Source of the DNA: a virus | Length of the DNA stretch: 34,999 nucleotides | Strand: one strand, 5' to 3' | Virus record (IMG/VR): IMGVR_UViG_3300046167_000156 | Location: 1 to 34,999 of that record | In this document: positions 1 to 8,530 of the stretch, in pieces | Position numbering within the stretch: position 1 is the stretch's first letter | Layout: every line of letters begins with the position of its first letter | The notes under the pieces: generated by a model | What the model was told of the DNA's origin: nothing | Databases searched by the model: none | Seen by the model: only the letters and a program-made list of their open reading frames with translations | Made by a program: the position numbers and the translations under genes

Positions 1-823
1 CGTAGCAGAAGAAGAAGAAACAAGAGAAGAAACAGAAACCCCTACTTTTGAACTTCCAGATCTTCCTGACGTAAGAGTAGAGCTACCTCCTATTCAACCT
101 CCAGTAGAGACTCCAGTAGAGACTCCAGTAGAGACTCCAGTAGAGACTCCAGTAGAGACTCCAGTAGAGACTCCAGTAGAGACTCCAGTAGAGACTCCAG
201 TAGAGACTCCAGTAGAGACTCCGGTAGAGACTCCGGTAGAGACTCCGGTAGAACCACCAGTTGAACCACCAGTTGAACCTCCGGTAGAACCACCAGTTGA
301 ACCCCCGGTAGAACCACCAGTTGAACCTCCGGTAGAACCACCAGTTGAACCTCCGGTAGAACCTCCGGTAGAACCTGTAGAAGAGCCAGATCCAATTCAA
401 GAAGCTATTGATGAAGTTGTAGAGCCTGTGGAGCCTGTGGAGCCCGTGGAACCTGTGGAGCCTGTAGAAACACCTACAGAACCTACACCAGAAGCTGAGA
501 CTACTCCAGAAGAAACAGGAGCAGAACAACCTTCAGAAGAAGCAGCAACAGGTGAAGACCAAGCAGGTGACGAAGGGGCTGGTGAAGGAACAGGTGCTGG
601 CGAAGGAGAAGGCACTGGAGACGGAACAGGAAATGGAGACGGTAATGGTCTAGGCGCAGGGATGCTTTCTGGATCTCCTTTTGAAACAGACGGCGTGTCT
701 CAATACGGTATTATGTATCAAACACCTCAAATTCGTCAGGTTTCAATGCCTTACACAGATTATAACGCAGAGCTTTTAGCAATGATTGAAAGACTTACAA
801 ACAAAAAAGGGATGCTTGTATGA
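1..823 (+). CDS. Acidic Pro/Glu-rich repeat protein, carboxy-terminal part (continues from 33774 across the circular junction)
   Basis: The frame is open from base 2 with no start needed: it joins in phase with the reading frame that leaves the right edge of the window, giving a 682-residue protein (residues about 409-682 here). Seen: Glu-rich stretch, then 23 units of a 4-residue PVE repeat (residues about 442-533), then VEP triplets, then a Gly/Glu-rich linker, and a more ordinary end of about 60 residues rich in Tyr, Met and Gln. There is no signal peptide or membrane segment. The stop overlaps the start of the next gene by ATGA. Its place between the holin genes and the tail-tube genes suggests a virion or assembly protein, but the function is unknown. 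Confidence 0.75.
   Translation, partial: VAEEEETREETETPTFELPDLPDVRVELPPIQPPVETPVETPVETPVETPVETPVETPVETPVETPVETPVETPVETPVETPVEPPVEPPVEPPVEPPVEPPVEPPVEPPVEPPVEPPVEPPVEPVEEPDPIQEAIDEVVEPVEPVEPVEPVEPVETPTEPTPEAETTPEETGAEQPSEEAATGEDQAGDEGAGEGTGAGEGEGTGDGTGNGDGNGLGAGMLSGSPFETDGVSQYGIMYQTPQIRQVSMPYTDYNAELLAMIERLTNKKGMLV
98..373 (+). repeat. 23 tandem 12-bp units encoding (T/P)PVE
   Basis: Counting in frame from 98 gives one PPVE unit, twelve TPVE units (110-253) and ten PPVE units (254-373). The TPVE units are nearly identical in DNA (act-cca-gta-gag, changing to act-ccg-gta-gag at the end), which indicates recent copy-number expansion. The PPVE units alternate between two codon versions. A further stretch at 419-469 encodes VEP repeats of 9 bp. 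Confidence 0.95.
419..469 (+). repeat. 9-bp tandem repeat encoding VEP
   Basis: Five VEP triplets followed by a final VE, encoded mostly by gtg-gag-cct with third-position variation. It lies in the same acidic protein as the 12-bp array, separated from it by a short non-repetitive Glu-rich stretch. Confidence 0.85.
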
Positions 824-1467
824 CCTATTTAAACATAGTAAACAACGTCCTGCGAAGGATGCGAGAAGAAGAAGTTTCTTCTGTACAAGGCAGTACCTAT
901 GCAAAGATGGTAGGTGACTTTGTTAACGACGCAAAGCGGACGGTAGAAGACGCATGGGATTGGTCAGCACTTAGGACTACCCTGACGATTACTACTACTG
1001 ACGACATCTTTAATTACGTACTTACAGGCAGTCAGAACAGAATCAAAGCACTTAATGTTATCAACGACACAGCTAATTTGTTTATGGAGTACAAAACAGC
1101 TACGTTCTTTGATGAGGCTTATTTAATCTCAGAGCCACGCAAGGGTGCGCCAACGTACTACACGTACAACGGCGTTGACAGCAACGGTGATACACAGATC
1201 GACGTTTACCCTACTCCTGAAAAAGCGTACACCATTCGTTTTAACTGTGTTAAGCGTGATGCTGACTTGTCTGCTGACAGTGATGAAACACTAGTACCTA
1301 GTATGCCTATTATTCATTTGGCTATTGCTTTGTTGGCCCGTGAACGTGGAGAAACTGGAGGCACTTCTGCTCCTGAATACTTCGCTATTGCTGATAAGTA
1401 CTTGTCTGACGCTATTGCTTTAGACGCTCAAAAGCATCCAGAAGAAGTAGTCTTCTACACGCCGTGA
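820..1467 (+). CDS. Head-tail adaptor / tail tubular protein A-like
   Basis: 215 aa. The start is the ATG that overlaps the previous stop (ATGA). The amino end (YLNIVNNVLRRMREEEV) followed by a helical segment with VEDAWDWSALR is typical of T7 gp11-like adaptor proteins of marine podoviruses. In T7 this protein forms the ring under the portal that links head to tail nozzle. The middle is beta-rich (GAPTYYTYNG, IDVYPTPEKAYTIRF) and the carboxy end is helical. Length and the position directly before a 508-aa tail protein fit the gp11-gp12 order. Assignment is by sequence pattern and context. Confidence 0.7.
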   Translation: MTYLNIVNNVLRRMREEEVSSVQGSTYAKMVGDFVNDAKRTVEDAWDWSALRTTLTITTTDDIFNYVLTGSQNRIKALNVINDTANLFMEYKTATFFDEAYLISEPRKGAPTYYTYNGVDSNGDTQIDVYPTPEKAYTIRFNCVKRDADLSADSDETLVPSMPIIHLAIALLARERGETGGTSAPEYFAIADKYLSDAIALDAQKHPEEVVFYTP

Positions 1468-1474
1468 GGTAGCT

Positions 1475-3001
1475 ATGGCTCAACAATTACAAAGTATTAA
1501 TCTTGTTGCACCAGCCTTCAAAGGAATCAATACAGAAGATTCCCCGTTGGCACAAGACCCTTCGTTTGCTGACATTGCTGACAACGCAGTGATTGACAAA
1601 CGTGGTCGTATTGCGTCACGTAAGGGTTACAGTGTTATCACAACAGACAAGACTGAACTAGGCTCTGCAAAGGTCAGAGCAATCAAGGAGTTTGAAGACA
1701 ACGCTGGTAACACCAAAGTATTCTCTGTAGGTAACAACAAAATACTTAGCGGTACTACAACACTTGTTGATGAAACACCTGTATCAGTTACGATTACTCA
1801 AGACAACTGGAAGATGGTCAACTTCAACGACAAGATCTACTTCTTTCAGCGCAGTAACGAACCGTTGGTCTATGACGCTGTAGGAGGCTCTGTAGTGACC
1901 CTGAGCAGTGTTTCTGGCGCAGCAGGTGTCACTAGTGCTATGTACGGTAACGAGGTGTTAGCGGCTTATGGACGCCTTTGGACAGCGGACGTAAACAACG
2001 ACAAGTCTACTGTGTACTGGAGTGATCTTTTGATAGGCCATGATTGGTCTGGTGGTACTAGCGGCTCAATTGATATTTCTAAGGTATGGCCTGATGGGTA
2101 TGACGAAATTGTTGCACTGGCTGCACACAACGGTCTGCTTATTATCTTTGGTAAACACAGTATTGTTGTGTACCAAGGCGCTGAAGCCCCAGCAACAATG
2201 TCACTTACAGATACCGTAGCAGGCGTAGGTTGCGTTAATCGTGACACTGTTCAGCATACTGGTACAGACGTGTTGTTTTTGTCACACACTGGACTCAAAA
2301 GCTTTGGCAGGACAATCCAAGAAAAGTCAATGCCTATTACAAGTTTGTCAAGCACTATTTCTAAAGACATTATTGGTCTGCTGCAGAACGAGACTGAGTT
2401 TTATCGCTCTGTGTACAGCCCAGAAGAAGGTTTTTACTTGTTAACTTTTACTGCACAGGACACAACCTTCTGCTTCGACGTTCGAGGAACACTAGAAAAC
2501 GGCGCATACCGTGTAACACGCTGGCCCGGCACAGGTTTTACCGCTTATGGTAGAAGGGATGACGGCACATTGTTGATTGGCAACGGTGAAGGCATTGGTA
2601 AGTACAGCGGCTACAGAGACAACGGCGAAAAATATCGCTTTAAGTACTATAGCCCCGGCCTAACCTTTGGTGACCCATCAAGACTAAAGATACTTAAAAA
2701 GCTACGCCCTACTATTGTTGGTGCTAACAGCGCCATTATGTTTCTTAAGTGGGCTTACGACTTTGGTACGTTCTTTCAGACAGCAGAGTTTACTGTGGGT
2801 AGTCAAATTACAGGCTACTTTAATGAGAGTGAGTACAACAGTACAGCAGAATTTACAGGTGGTGATCTTACGTCACGCCGTGGCATAAACACTACCGGAG
2901 GCGGTGGAGTTATAACAATTGGGTTGGAAGCAGACATAGACGGTTCAGGTTTGTCTCTCCAAGAGATTAACGTATTAGCACTAATGGGTAAAGTACTATG
3001 A
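1475..3001 (+). CDS. Tail tubular protein B / tail nozzle-like protein
   Basis: 508 aa. The start ATG at 1475 follows a GAGGT ribosome-binding site. The amino terminus contains FKGINTEDSPLAQ and DNAVIDKRGRIASRKGY, a signature seen in the large tail or stabilisation proteins of marine podoviruses. The rest is beta-rich with many Gly, Asn, Thr and aromatic residues, as expected of a propeller-type tail nozzle. It overlaps the next gene by 4 bp (ATGA). The probable role is a T7 gp12-like nozzle or P22 gp10-like closure protein; the two cannot be separated by eye. Confidence 0.65.
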   Translation: MAQQLQSINLVAPAFKGINTEDSPLAQDPSFADIADNAVIDKRGRIASRKGYSVITTDKTELGSAKVRAIKEFEDNAGNTKVFSVGNNKILSGTTTLVDETPVSVTITQDNWKMVNFNDKIYFFQRSNEPLVYDAVGGSVVTLSSVSGAAGVTSAMYGNEVLAAYGRLWTADVNNDKSTVYWSDLLIGHDWSGGTSGSIDISKVWPDGYDEIVALAAHNGLLIIFGKHSIVVYQGAEAPATMSLTDTVAGVGCVNRDTVQHTGTDVLFLSHTGLKSFGRTIQEKSMPITSLSSTISKDIIGLLQNETEFYRSVYSPEEGFYLLTFTAQDTTFCFDVRGTLENGAYRVTRWPGTGFTAYGRRDDGTLLIGNGEGIGKYSGYRDNGEKYRFKYYSPGLTFGDPSRLKILKKLRPTIVGANSAIMFLKWAYDFGTFFQTAEFTVGSQITGYFNESEYNSTAEFTGGDLTSRRGINTTGGGGVITIGLEADIDGSGLSLQEINVLALMGKVL

Positions 3002-3231
3002 GTAACTATACAAAGACCACTGACTTTGCCGCTAAAGACAGTCTACCTTCCGGAGACAGCGGTAAAATCATTAAGGGCGCTGAGTTTGAAACAGAGTTTG
3101 ACGCCATATCTACAGCTATCGCTACGAAGGCGAACATTGCTTCCCCTACGTTTACAGGCACAGTGACAATTCCTGCATTGACTTTTACAGGTACGCTGTC
3201 AACAGGAACAATTGACGGAGGTACGTACTAA
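2998..3231 (+). CDS. Small tail-fibre-like structural protein (77 aa)
   Basis: 77 aa, translationally coupled on both sides (ATGA upstream, TAATG downstream). Seen: a short polar amino end (TKTTDFAAKDSLPSGDSGK), a helix with EFETEFDAISTAIATKA, then a Thr/Gly-rich repeat tail typical of phage fibre domains. The carboxy terminus TIDGGTY is identical to that of the 471-aa fibre protein ending at 30380. A fibre attachment or trimerisation piece is plausible. The function is inferred only. Confidence 0.6.
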   Translation: MSNYTKTTDFAAKDSLPSGDSGKIIKGAEFETEFDAISTAIATKANIASPTFTGTVTIPALTFTGTLSTGTIDGGTY

Positions 3232-5603
3232 TGTCAAACGAATTAGCAAATCTTTTAGGTATAGGAGGCATTGCTGCTGCTGGTGGTCTTCTTACCGGAG
3301 CAGCTTATCAGCGTCTTGGTGATATAGGTGAGCAAGCTCGTAGAGAAGCAGGGGAACTAGCTGAAACACAATTACAACAAACTCAGTTTAGACCTTTTAC
3401 TGTTACTACAGGGACTGGTGGTGTTTTACAGACAACTCCTGAAGGTGGTTTAGGTGTTTCATTAGCGCCTCAAGAGCAAGCCATATCTCAACAGTTGATG
3501 GGTCAAGCAGGTCAAATGTTTGGACAACCTGTTGCAGGACAGGCGCAGTTAACTCAAGCAGGTCTTGGTGCTCTTGGTGCAGGGCAACAACTCATGGGTC
3601 AGCCTACGTTTGGCATGGCTCCTACTCAAGCTGCTGCACAGCAAGCCTTTGGCCTTGGTGGTCAATTCATGGGCGCTGCTGGACAACAACCTGCAGACAT
3701 AAACCTCCTTCGTGGGCAGTTTGCAGGAGCAGTAGGTGGACTCATGGGTCAGCAACCTAGTGCTGGTGTAGGTGCTCTGGGTCAACAGGCGTTGGGCCTT
3801 GGGGGCGCTGGATTAGCCGGAGGTGCCCCTGACGTAACTCAAGCCTTTGCTGGTGTGCAGGCTCCCGGAGTGAGGTCTGCTGCAGGAGGACTAGCAGGAC
3901 AACTTATGGGTGCTGGCGCTGCTGAAAGAGGCATGTTAGTCCCTGACGTTTCTGGAAGATTCGGAGGAATTACTGCTCCTTCTGTAAGCGGTGTTTCTGG
4001 AGCACTTGCGGGACAAGCTTTAGCCGCTGGAGCAGCAGAACGTGGTCTTGCTGTTCCTGACGTAAGTCAGGCCTTTGCTGGAGTTACAGACCCCGGTGTC
4101 AGGACTGCTGCAGGAGACCTTGCTGCTAGAGGCTTAGGCTTAGGAATAGCTGGTCTTGATACTGCTGCTCCTTCTGACGTAGAAGCTTTACGTCAACAGT
4201 ACGGTGGCCTTGCGGGGCAAGCAGCACAACAGGCGTTACAACCTACAGGCGCACGAGAAGCAGAAGTCTTTGAGCGTATCAGAGCTACACAGCGCCCTGA
4301 AGAAGAACGTCAGCGTCTTGCTTTGGAACAGCGACTAGCGGCTCAGGGACGCCTTGGTACACGTTCAGCAGCTTACGGTGGTGCTACTCCTGAACAACTA
4401 GCATTGGCCACCGCTCAGGAAGAAGCACAGGACAGAGCATCTTTAGCAGCTATACAACAAGCAGGGACTGAACGTCAGAGAGCCTTGGGTGAAGCACAAG
4501 CCTTTGGTGGCATGTTTACACAACAGGCAGGCTTGTCAAGTCAGTTGCAATCTCAGGCACAACAACGTGCTTCGCAGTTGTCACAACTTGGTTTGTCTGC
4601 AGAGCGTGTTCAGGCACAGCTTGAGTCCGAAGGTTTCGGAAGAGAAATGCAGTTGGGTCAAGCAGGGCTACAAGCTGCCCAAGCACAATCAGCGTTGCGT
4701 TCACAAGCACAACAACGGTCTAACCAGCTGTCACAACTGGGTCTCAGCGCTGAACAAATACAACAGCGCCTTAGGTCTGAAGGCTTCGGCCAAGAGATGC
4801 AACTAGGTCAGGCAGATGTTCAAGCTGCTCAGGCTCAATCAGCACTTAGGTCTCAGGCACAACAAAGAGCAAACCAACTGTCACAGCTTGGATTGTCTGC
4901 AGAGCAAGTACAGTCTCGTATGGAGGCAGAAGGCTTTGGACGTGAAATGCAGTTGGCAGGAGCAGGTCTACAAGCACAACAAGCGCAGTCTGCTTTGGAA
5001 TCTCAAGCACAACAGAGAGCCACACAGCTTGCACAGCTTGGACTATCTGCAGAACAGATTCAATCACGGCTTCAAACAGAAGGCCTTGGAAGAGCTACTA
5101 CTGCTGCTGGTCAAGCCGCTCAATTGGCACAACTTGCTGGAGGGCTTCAGGCTCAACAGGCTGGCCTTGGCGCACAGTTTGCAGGCTTAGGTGCAAACCT
5201 AGCAGGACAACAACAGGCTTTAGACGCTGCACGTCAGCAACAGGCGCTACAAGCGTTGACTGCAGGTCAAAGCTTACTTGGTGGTGGTTTAGGACTACAA
5301 CAGTTACAGCAACAGCTTGGCACAGGCGCTCTTGGCGCTGCTTACATGCCACAAGCTCAAGCACTCAATGTACTACAAGCGGGTATGCCTGCAGCAGAGT
5401 TGGCTCAACGTGCTCAGTTACAAGGCGCTGGCTTGTTTGGTCAAGCAGAAATGGGTGGACTACAAGCGTTGCTTGGTTCAGGTCTTGGACAGGCAGAACT
5501 CTTTGGTCAGCTTGGAACAGGATTGTTGTCTGGTTTAGCTACTCCAAATGAGACAGGCGGAAGCAGTATTGTAGACGCTATTGTAGATTACATCGGAAGG
5601 TAA
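3231..5603 (+). CDS. Large Gln/Ala/Gly-rich virion protein with two tandem-repeat domains
   Basis: 790 aa. The ATG overlaps the previous stop (TAATG). The composition is extreme: Gln, Ala, Gly and Leu dominate. Residues about 200-313 hold three 38-residue repeats, each starting PDV and passing through a GVR/SAAG segment to AERG. Residues 441-622 hold 3.6 copies of a 50-residue unit beginning SQAQQR. The second block is predicted to be helical. There is no membrane span. It is first of four large genes between the tail-tube genes and the end of the late block, where T7-like phages carry internal core/ejection proteins, so a role in the internal core or DNA ejection is inferred. No enzymatic motif was seen. 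Confidence 0.6.
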   Translation: MSNELANLLGIGGIAAAGGLLTGAAYQRLGDIGEQARREAGELAETQLQQTQFRPFTVTTGTGGVLQTTPEGGLGVSLAPQEQAISQQLMGQAGQMFGQPVAGQAQLTQAGLGALGAGQQLMGQPTFGMAPTQAAAQQAFGLGGQFMGAAGQQPADINLLRGQFAGAVGGLMGQQPSAGVGALGQQALGLGGAGLAGGAPDVTQAFAGVQAPGVRSAAGGLAGQLMGAGAAERGMLVPDVSGRFGGITAPSVSGVSGALAGQALAAGAAERGLAVPDVSQAFAGVTDPGVRTAAGDLAARGLGLGIAGLDTAAPSDVEALRQQYGGLAGQAAQQALQPTGAREAEVFERIRATQRPEEERQRLALEQRLAAQGRLGTRSAAYGGATPEQLALATAQEEAQDRASLAAIQQAGTERQRALGEAQAFGGMFTQQAGLSSQLQSQAQQRASQLSQLGLSAERVQAQLESEGFGREMQLGQAGLQAAQAQSALRSQAQQRSNQLSQLGLSAEQIQQRLRSEGFGQEMQLGQADVQAAQAQSALRSQAQQRANQLSQLGLSAEQVQSRMEAEGFGREMQLAGAGLQAQQAQSALESQAQQRATQLAQLGLSAEQIQSRLQTEGLGRATTAAGQAAQLAQLAGGLQAQQAGLGAQFAGLGANLAGQQQALDAARQQQALQALTAGQSLLGGGLGLQQLQQQLGTGALGAAYMPQAQALNVLQAGMPAAELAQRAQLQGAGLFGQAEMGGLQALLGSGLGQAELFGQLGTGLLSGLATPNETGGSSIVDAIVDYIGR
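3828..4169 (+). repeat. Three 38-residue (114-bp) tandem repeats inside the 790-aa protein
   Basis: Units begin at residues 200, 238 and 276 (PDVTQAFAGV, PDVSGRFGGI, PDVSQAFAGV) and share the AGxLAG and GAGAAERG elements. Spacing is exactly 38 residues between unit starts. Identity at protein level is partial. Confidence 0.75.
4551..5096 (+). repeat. 50-residue (150-bp) tandem repeats, 3.6 copies, in the 790-aa protein
   Basis: Units start exactly at residues 441, 491, 541 and 591 with SQAQQR(A/S), followed by QLSQLGLSAE, then a Glu/Arg segment, SEGFG(R/Q)EMQL, and QAxQAQSAL. The fourth copy degenerates after about 32 residues. No insertions or deletions between the first three copies. Confidence 0.9.
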
Positions 5604-5613
5604 GGATAATATA

Positions 5614-6921
5614 ATGGCTACTTATTCACAGAGTTTTTTAAGTGCTTTAACAAGGCCGGGCTTTGCTCAAAACTTGGGAATGCTGGGGCGTCAAATTGGT
5701 CAAATTCCCGGACAAGTACAACAACAACAAATGTTGGAAGAACAGCGTAAAACATTGTCTGGTTTTGATCCTAATACTGTTGAAGGACTAACTGGACTAG
5801 CTCAGTACTATCAAGGTCAAGGTGATCTACAAAACGCAGCTAAACTTGCTACTGCTGCTAGAGACCTAGCAACTCAGGAAGCAAACGCAACAGCCTTAGC
5901 TAACCGCAAGACTCAGGTCAAAACTCAAGCTGAAAACCTTGGTCTTGACAGTTTAGCAGATCAGATTGAAAACGTAACTGACACTAAGGAACTTGGTGAT
6001 CTTGTGGGCACTATGATTGACTATCGCCTCAAGAATATGCCGACGCAAACACCAGCCCAGCGTAAGCAGTTAGCTAGGCAGCGTGGTATCAGTGACAAAC
6101 TATTTAAAGAACTAGGACTAGGCCAAGCCCCTGACCAAGTGTTTAACGACGTACTCACAGGTCAACGTGGTGGTGACATTGAGTTCTTTTTGAAGGACGG
6201 TAAAGTAATGCCTTTCCGTACCGAAGGTGGTCAAGTATACGACAGAGAAAACAACACATGGGTCTCTGCTCAACAAATGGGCCTACGAAAACCACCACCT
6301 GAAGTACAAAAGATTGAAAACATCAGTGGCACAATGGCTGAAAAAATTATGGGCGAAGGTGTTAGTCGGTTGTCAGACGGTCTTGACGCTGCAAACAAGG
6401 CTGTAACCAGTATTGAGTCTATTGACACATCTCTTGAAAACATTGACAACATGTTTACAGGCTACGGTGCTACGTTTAGAATGGACGTTGCTAGAGCAGC
6501 ACGGGTAGCGGGTATTGACATATCGGCTGCAGACCAGATAGAAAACACAGAAGAGTACGCTTCACTGGCAGGTGCTCGTGTTGCTGACTACATTACCAAC
6601 TTGGGTGCTGGTACAGGTTTGTCAGACAAAGATAGAGAGTTCGCAGAAAAAGTAGTAGCAGGCGACATTGGAATGAGTCCTGAAACCATGCGTAGACTGT
6701 TGACTACTATCAGGAAGCAAAATGTACGAACCATTGGTCAATACAACAACCTTAGAGGGGCTGTAGAAGGTAAGCTAACAGGGTCTGAAAAAGCAGCTAT
6801 GGCTTTCTACCCTCTGGTTGACATGCCTCCAGAAATGGTTGAACCTGAGGTTGACGACACTGATTTGACTGCAGGGTCAACAGTAACAGTAAAAGGCGTT
6901 CAATACATAGTGGACCAATAA
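5614..6921 (+). CDS. Putative internal virion protein (435 aa)
   Basis: 435 aa, ATG 10 nt after the preceding stop with a GGATAA ribosome-binding region. The amino terminus is helical and Gln-rich (RQIGQIPGQVQQQQ), with a TPR-like helix pair (GLAQYYQGQGDLQNAAKLATAARDL) at about residues 60-88. The middle is acidic and helical. The carboxy end is a small Val/Thr-rich strand domain (AGSTVTVKGVQYIVDQ). I do not recognise a family. Position among large post-tail genes suggests a core or ejection protein. Confidence 0.5.
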   Translation: MATYSQSFLSALTRPGFAQNLGMLGRQIGQIPGQVQQQQMLEEQRKTLSGFDPNTVEGLTGLAQYYQGQGDLQNAAKLATAARDLATQEANATALANRKTQVKTQAENLGLDSLADQIENVTDTKELGDLVGTMIDYRLKNMPTQTPAQRKQLARQRGISDKLFKELGLGQAPDQVFNDVLTGQRGGDIEFFLKDGKVMPFRTEGGQVYDRENNTWVSAQQMGLRKPPPEVQKIENISGTMAEKIMGEGVSRLSDGLDAANKAVTSIESIDTSLENIDNMFTGYGATFRMDVARAARVAGIDISAADQIENTEEYASLAGARVADYITNLGAGTGLSDKDREFAEKVVAGDIGMSPETMRRLLTTIRKQNVRTIGQYNNLRGAVEGKLTGSEKAAMAFYPLVDMPPEMVEPEVDDTDLTAGSTVTVKGVQYIVDQ

Positions 6922-6922
6922 T

Positions 6923-8530
6923 ATGAAGACAGCAACTGATCCAACAACAGGCAAAAAAGTATACTGGGACGGACAACAATGGTTGCCTCTTAAGACTGCC
7001 ACTAATCCACAAACAGGAGCACAGGTAGGTATTGCAGGAGGACAGACGTTCTCTTTAAGCACTCCTACTGCTACTCCTTCTGTTAGTGACATGTTTGGCC
7101 CTGAGATGGCTGCACGAGAAACTCTCAGAGGAGAGATAGAGCAGTTTGGTCCTGAGGTGTCTCGTAGGGCACAAAACGTCATGGGAGACGACCCAAGCCT
7201 TCTACGTCAGCTTTATCAGGCACCAGAGTTGGCCCTCATTGGAGGCTCTCAAGCAGCTAGAGCAGGCGGTGCAACATTGGCTACTTACATTAGCTCTTGG
7301 ATTCCTAACTCAGTCAAGGAAGGAGCAGAAGCAGCTTACGATAGCATAAAAGATACTCAACCCTTCCGACTAGCAGCTCAAGCAGCTTCTCTAGGTGACG
7401 CAGGATACCAAGCGTTTAAACAACGTATGCCTGAGGCTGCGGAACGCTTTGAGTCTGCTGTGGACGTAGGCCTTTTGTTTAGCCCTAGACCAGACATACC
7501 TAGACTAGACATAGCCAAAAGAGGCGCACAAAAGAAAGCCACGCAACTCGTAAGAGAAAACAAGAAGGACGGTGTTACACTTCTGTTGGAACCTGTGACA
7601 CCAGAGATGCGAGACGTGTTTGAAGAAAAAGGTGTCTTACGTACAAAGACGTGGGAACCTAATGACTTTGACAACTTGGTCATTGACACAGTTACCGACA
7701 TGAAGGGCGTAAAACCAAACCGCTCGTACACCTATAATTATCGTGCAGTGCAGAAAGAAGTAGCAGGAGCTAAACAAGCTACTGACAAGATGATTGTAGC
7801 CCAAAACAAAGCCATTAACTCCGACAAGTTTCTGGAGGACATGCAAGGGGCTATTGACGAAGTCCTAAAAGACGACATCGTTCGTATAGCAACCGGAGAC
7901 ATACAAAAGCAGCTTGCTGAGCTGTCAGATATTGTCCTTGAGTCTGTGCAGACTAGAGGTTCAGACCTTGTGGGTGTGCTAGAGGTTCGACGCAAGTTTG
8001 ATGACCTAATCAATAACTTTGACGGAACACCTAACGCTAAGTCTATTGCTGCCAGAAAGATCCGTGGTGTACTCAACGACACACTGAAGGCCAACACTCG
8101 TGGAGACAAGCTTCACAACCTGTTGACTAAACAGTTCCACGGTATTACGGCTATGGAAGACATGCTGCCTAAGCGTAATGCAGAAGCTAGAGACGTAATT
8201 AGCCGCGCAGTACGTAACCTACAGTCTGTAGATCTTTTGCCCAACACTGTTCTAGCTCTTAGTGCAACAGGTACTACAGCCTTAGGTCTTACTGGGGGTG
8301 CTGTGCCTGCTACTATTGCTGGTGCTTTAGGTGCCACAACGTATGTTGGACTACAGGCCCTTAAGCCACGCAATGCCGCAAGAATCTATGCCTCTATGCT
8401 TTCTGCTATTGACAAAGCCATTCCTTTGACTAAAGGCACTGCCCTGAAAGAACTAGAGATGGACAGAATCCTATTAGTTGACCTCATTGACCAGACTCGT
8501 GAAGAGATTAAGGAAGAACAGAGTGAGTGA
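6923..8530 (+). CDS. Putative internal virion / ejection protein with hydrophobic segment (535 aa)
   Basis: 535 aa, start ATG one base after the previous stop. The first about 40 residues carry repeated TTGKKVYWDGQQW and PQTGAQVG motifs. The body is long, helical and charged. Residues about 437-475 form a Gly/Ala-rich hydrophobic stretch (VLALSATGTTALGLTGGAV and on) that could insert in a membrane. A membrane-active segment late in a helical virion protein is what ejection proteins of short-tailed phages need, but this is inference. No catalytic motif recognised. Confidence 0.5.
   Translation: MKTATDPTTGKKVYWDGQQWLPLKTATNPQTGAQVGIAGGQTFSLSTPTATPSVSDMFGPEMAARETLRGEIEQFGPEVSRRAQNVMGDDPSLLRQLYQAPELALIGGSQAARAGGATLATYISSWIPNSVKEGAEAAYDSIKDTQPFRLAAQAASLGDAGYQAFKQRMPEAAERFESAVDVGLLFSPRPDIPRLDIAKRGAQKKATQLVRENKKDGVTLLLEPVTPEMRDVFEEKGVLRTKTWEPNDFDNLVIDTVTDMKGVKPNRSYTYNYRAVQKEVAGAKQATDKMIVAQNKAINSDKFLEDMQGAIDEVLKDDIVRIATGDIQKQLAELSDIVLESVQTRGSDLVGVLEVRRKFDDLINNFDGTPNAKSIAARKIRGVLNDTLKANTRGDKLHNLLTKQFHGITAMEDMLPKRNAEARDVISRAVRNLQSVDLLPNTVLALSATGTTALGLTGGAVPATIAGALGATTYVGLQALKPRNAARIYASMLSAIDKAIPLTKGTALKELEMDRILLVDLIDQTREEIKEEQSE

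Noticed and set aside
98-373. CRISPR-like array
   Set aside because: The repeats are 12 bp, contiguous, without spacers, and lie within a coding frame.
83-529. Long minus-strand open frames over the repeat region
   Set aside because: They are the antisense of the 12-bp repeat array; Trp/Tyr/Arg-only repeats with no ribosome-binding site. The plus-strand frame continues across the circular junction.
4489-5364. Several alternative-frame reading frames of 60-120 codons within the 790-aa gene
   Set aside because: They arise from Gln/Ala-rich repeated codons, have no start context and no conserved motif.
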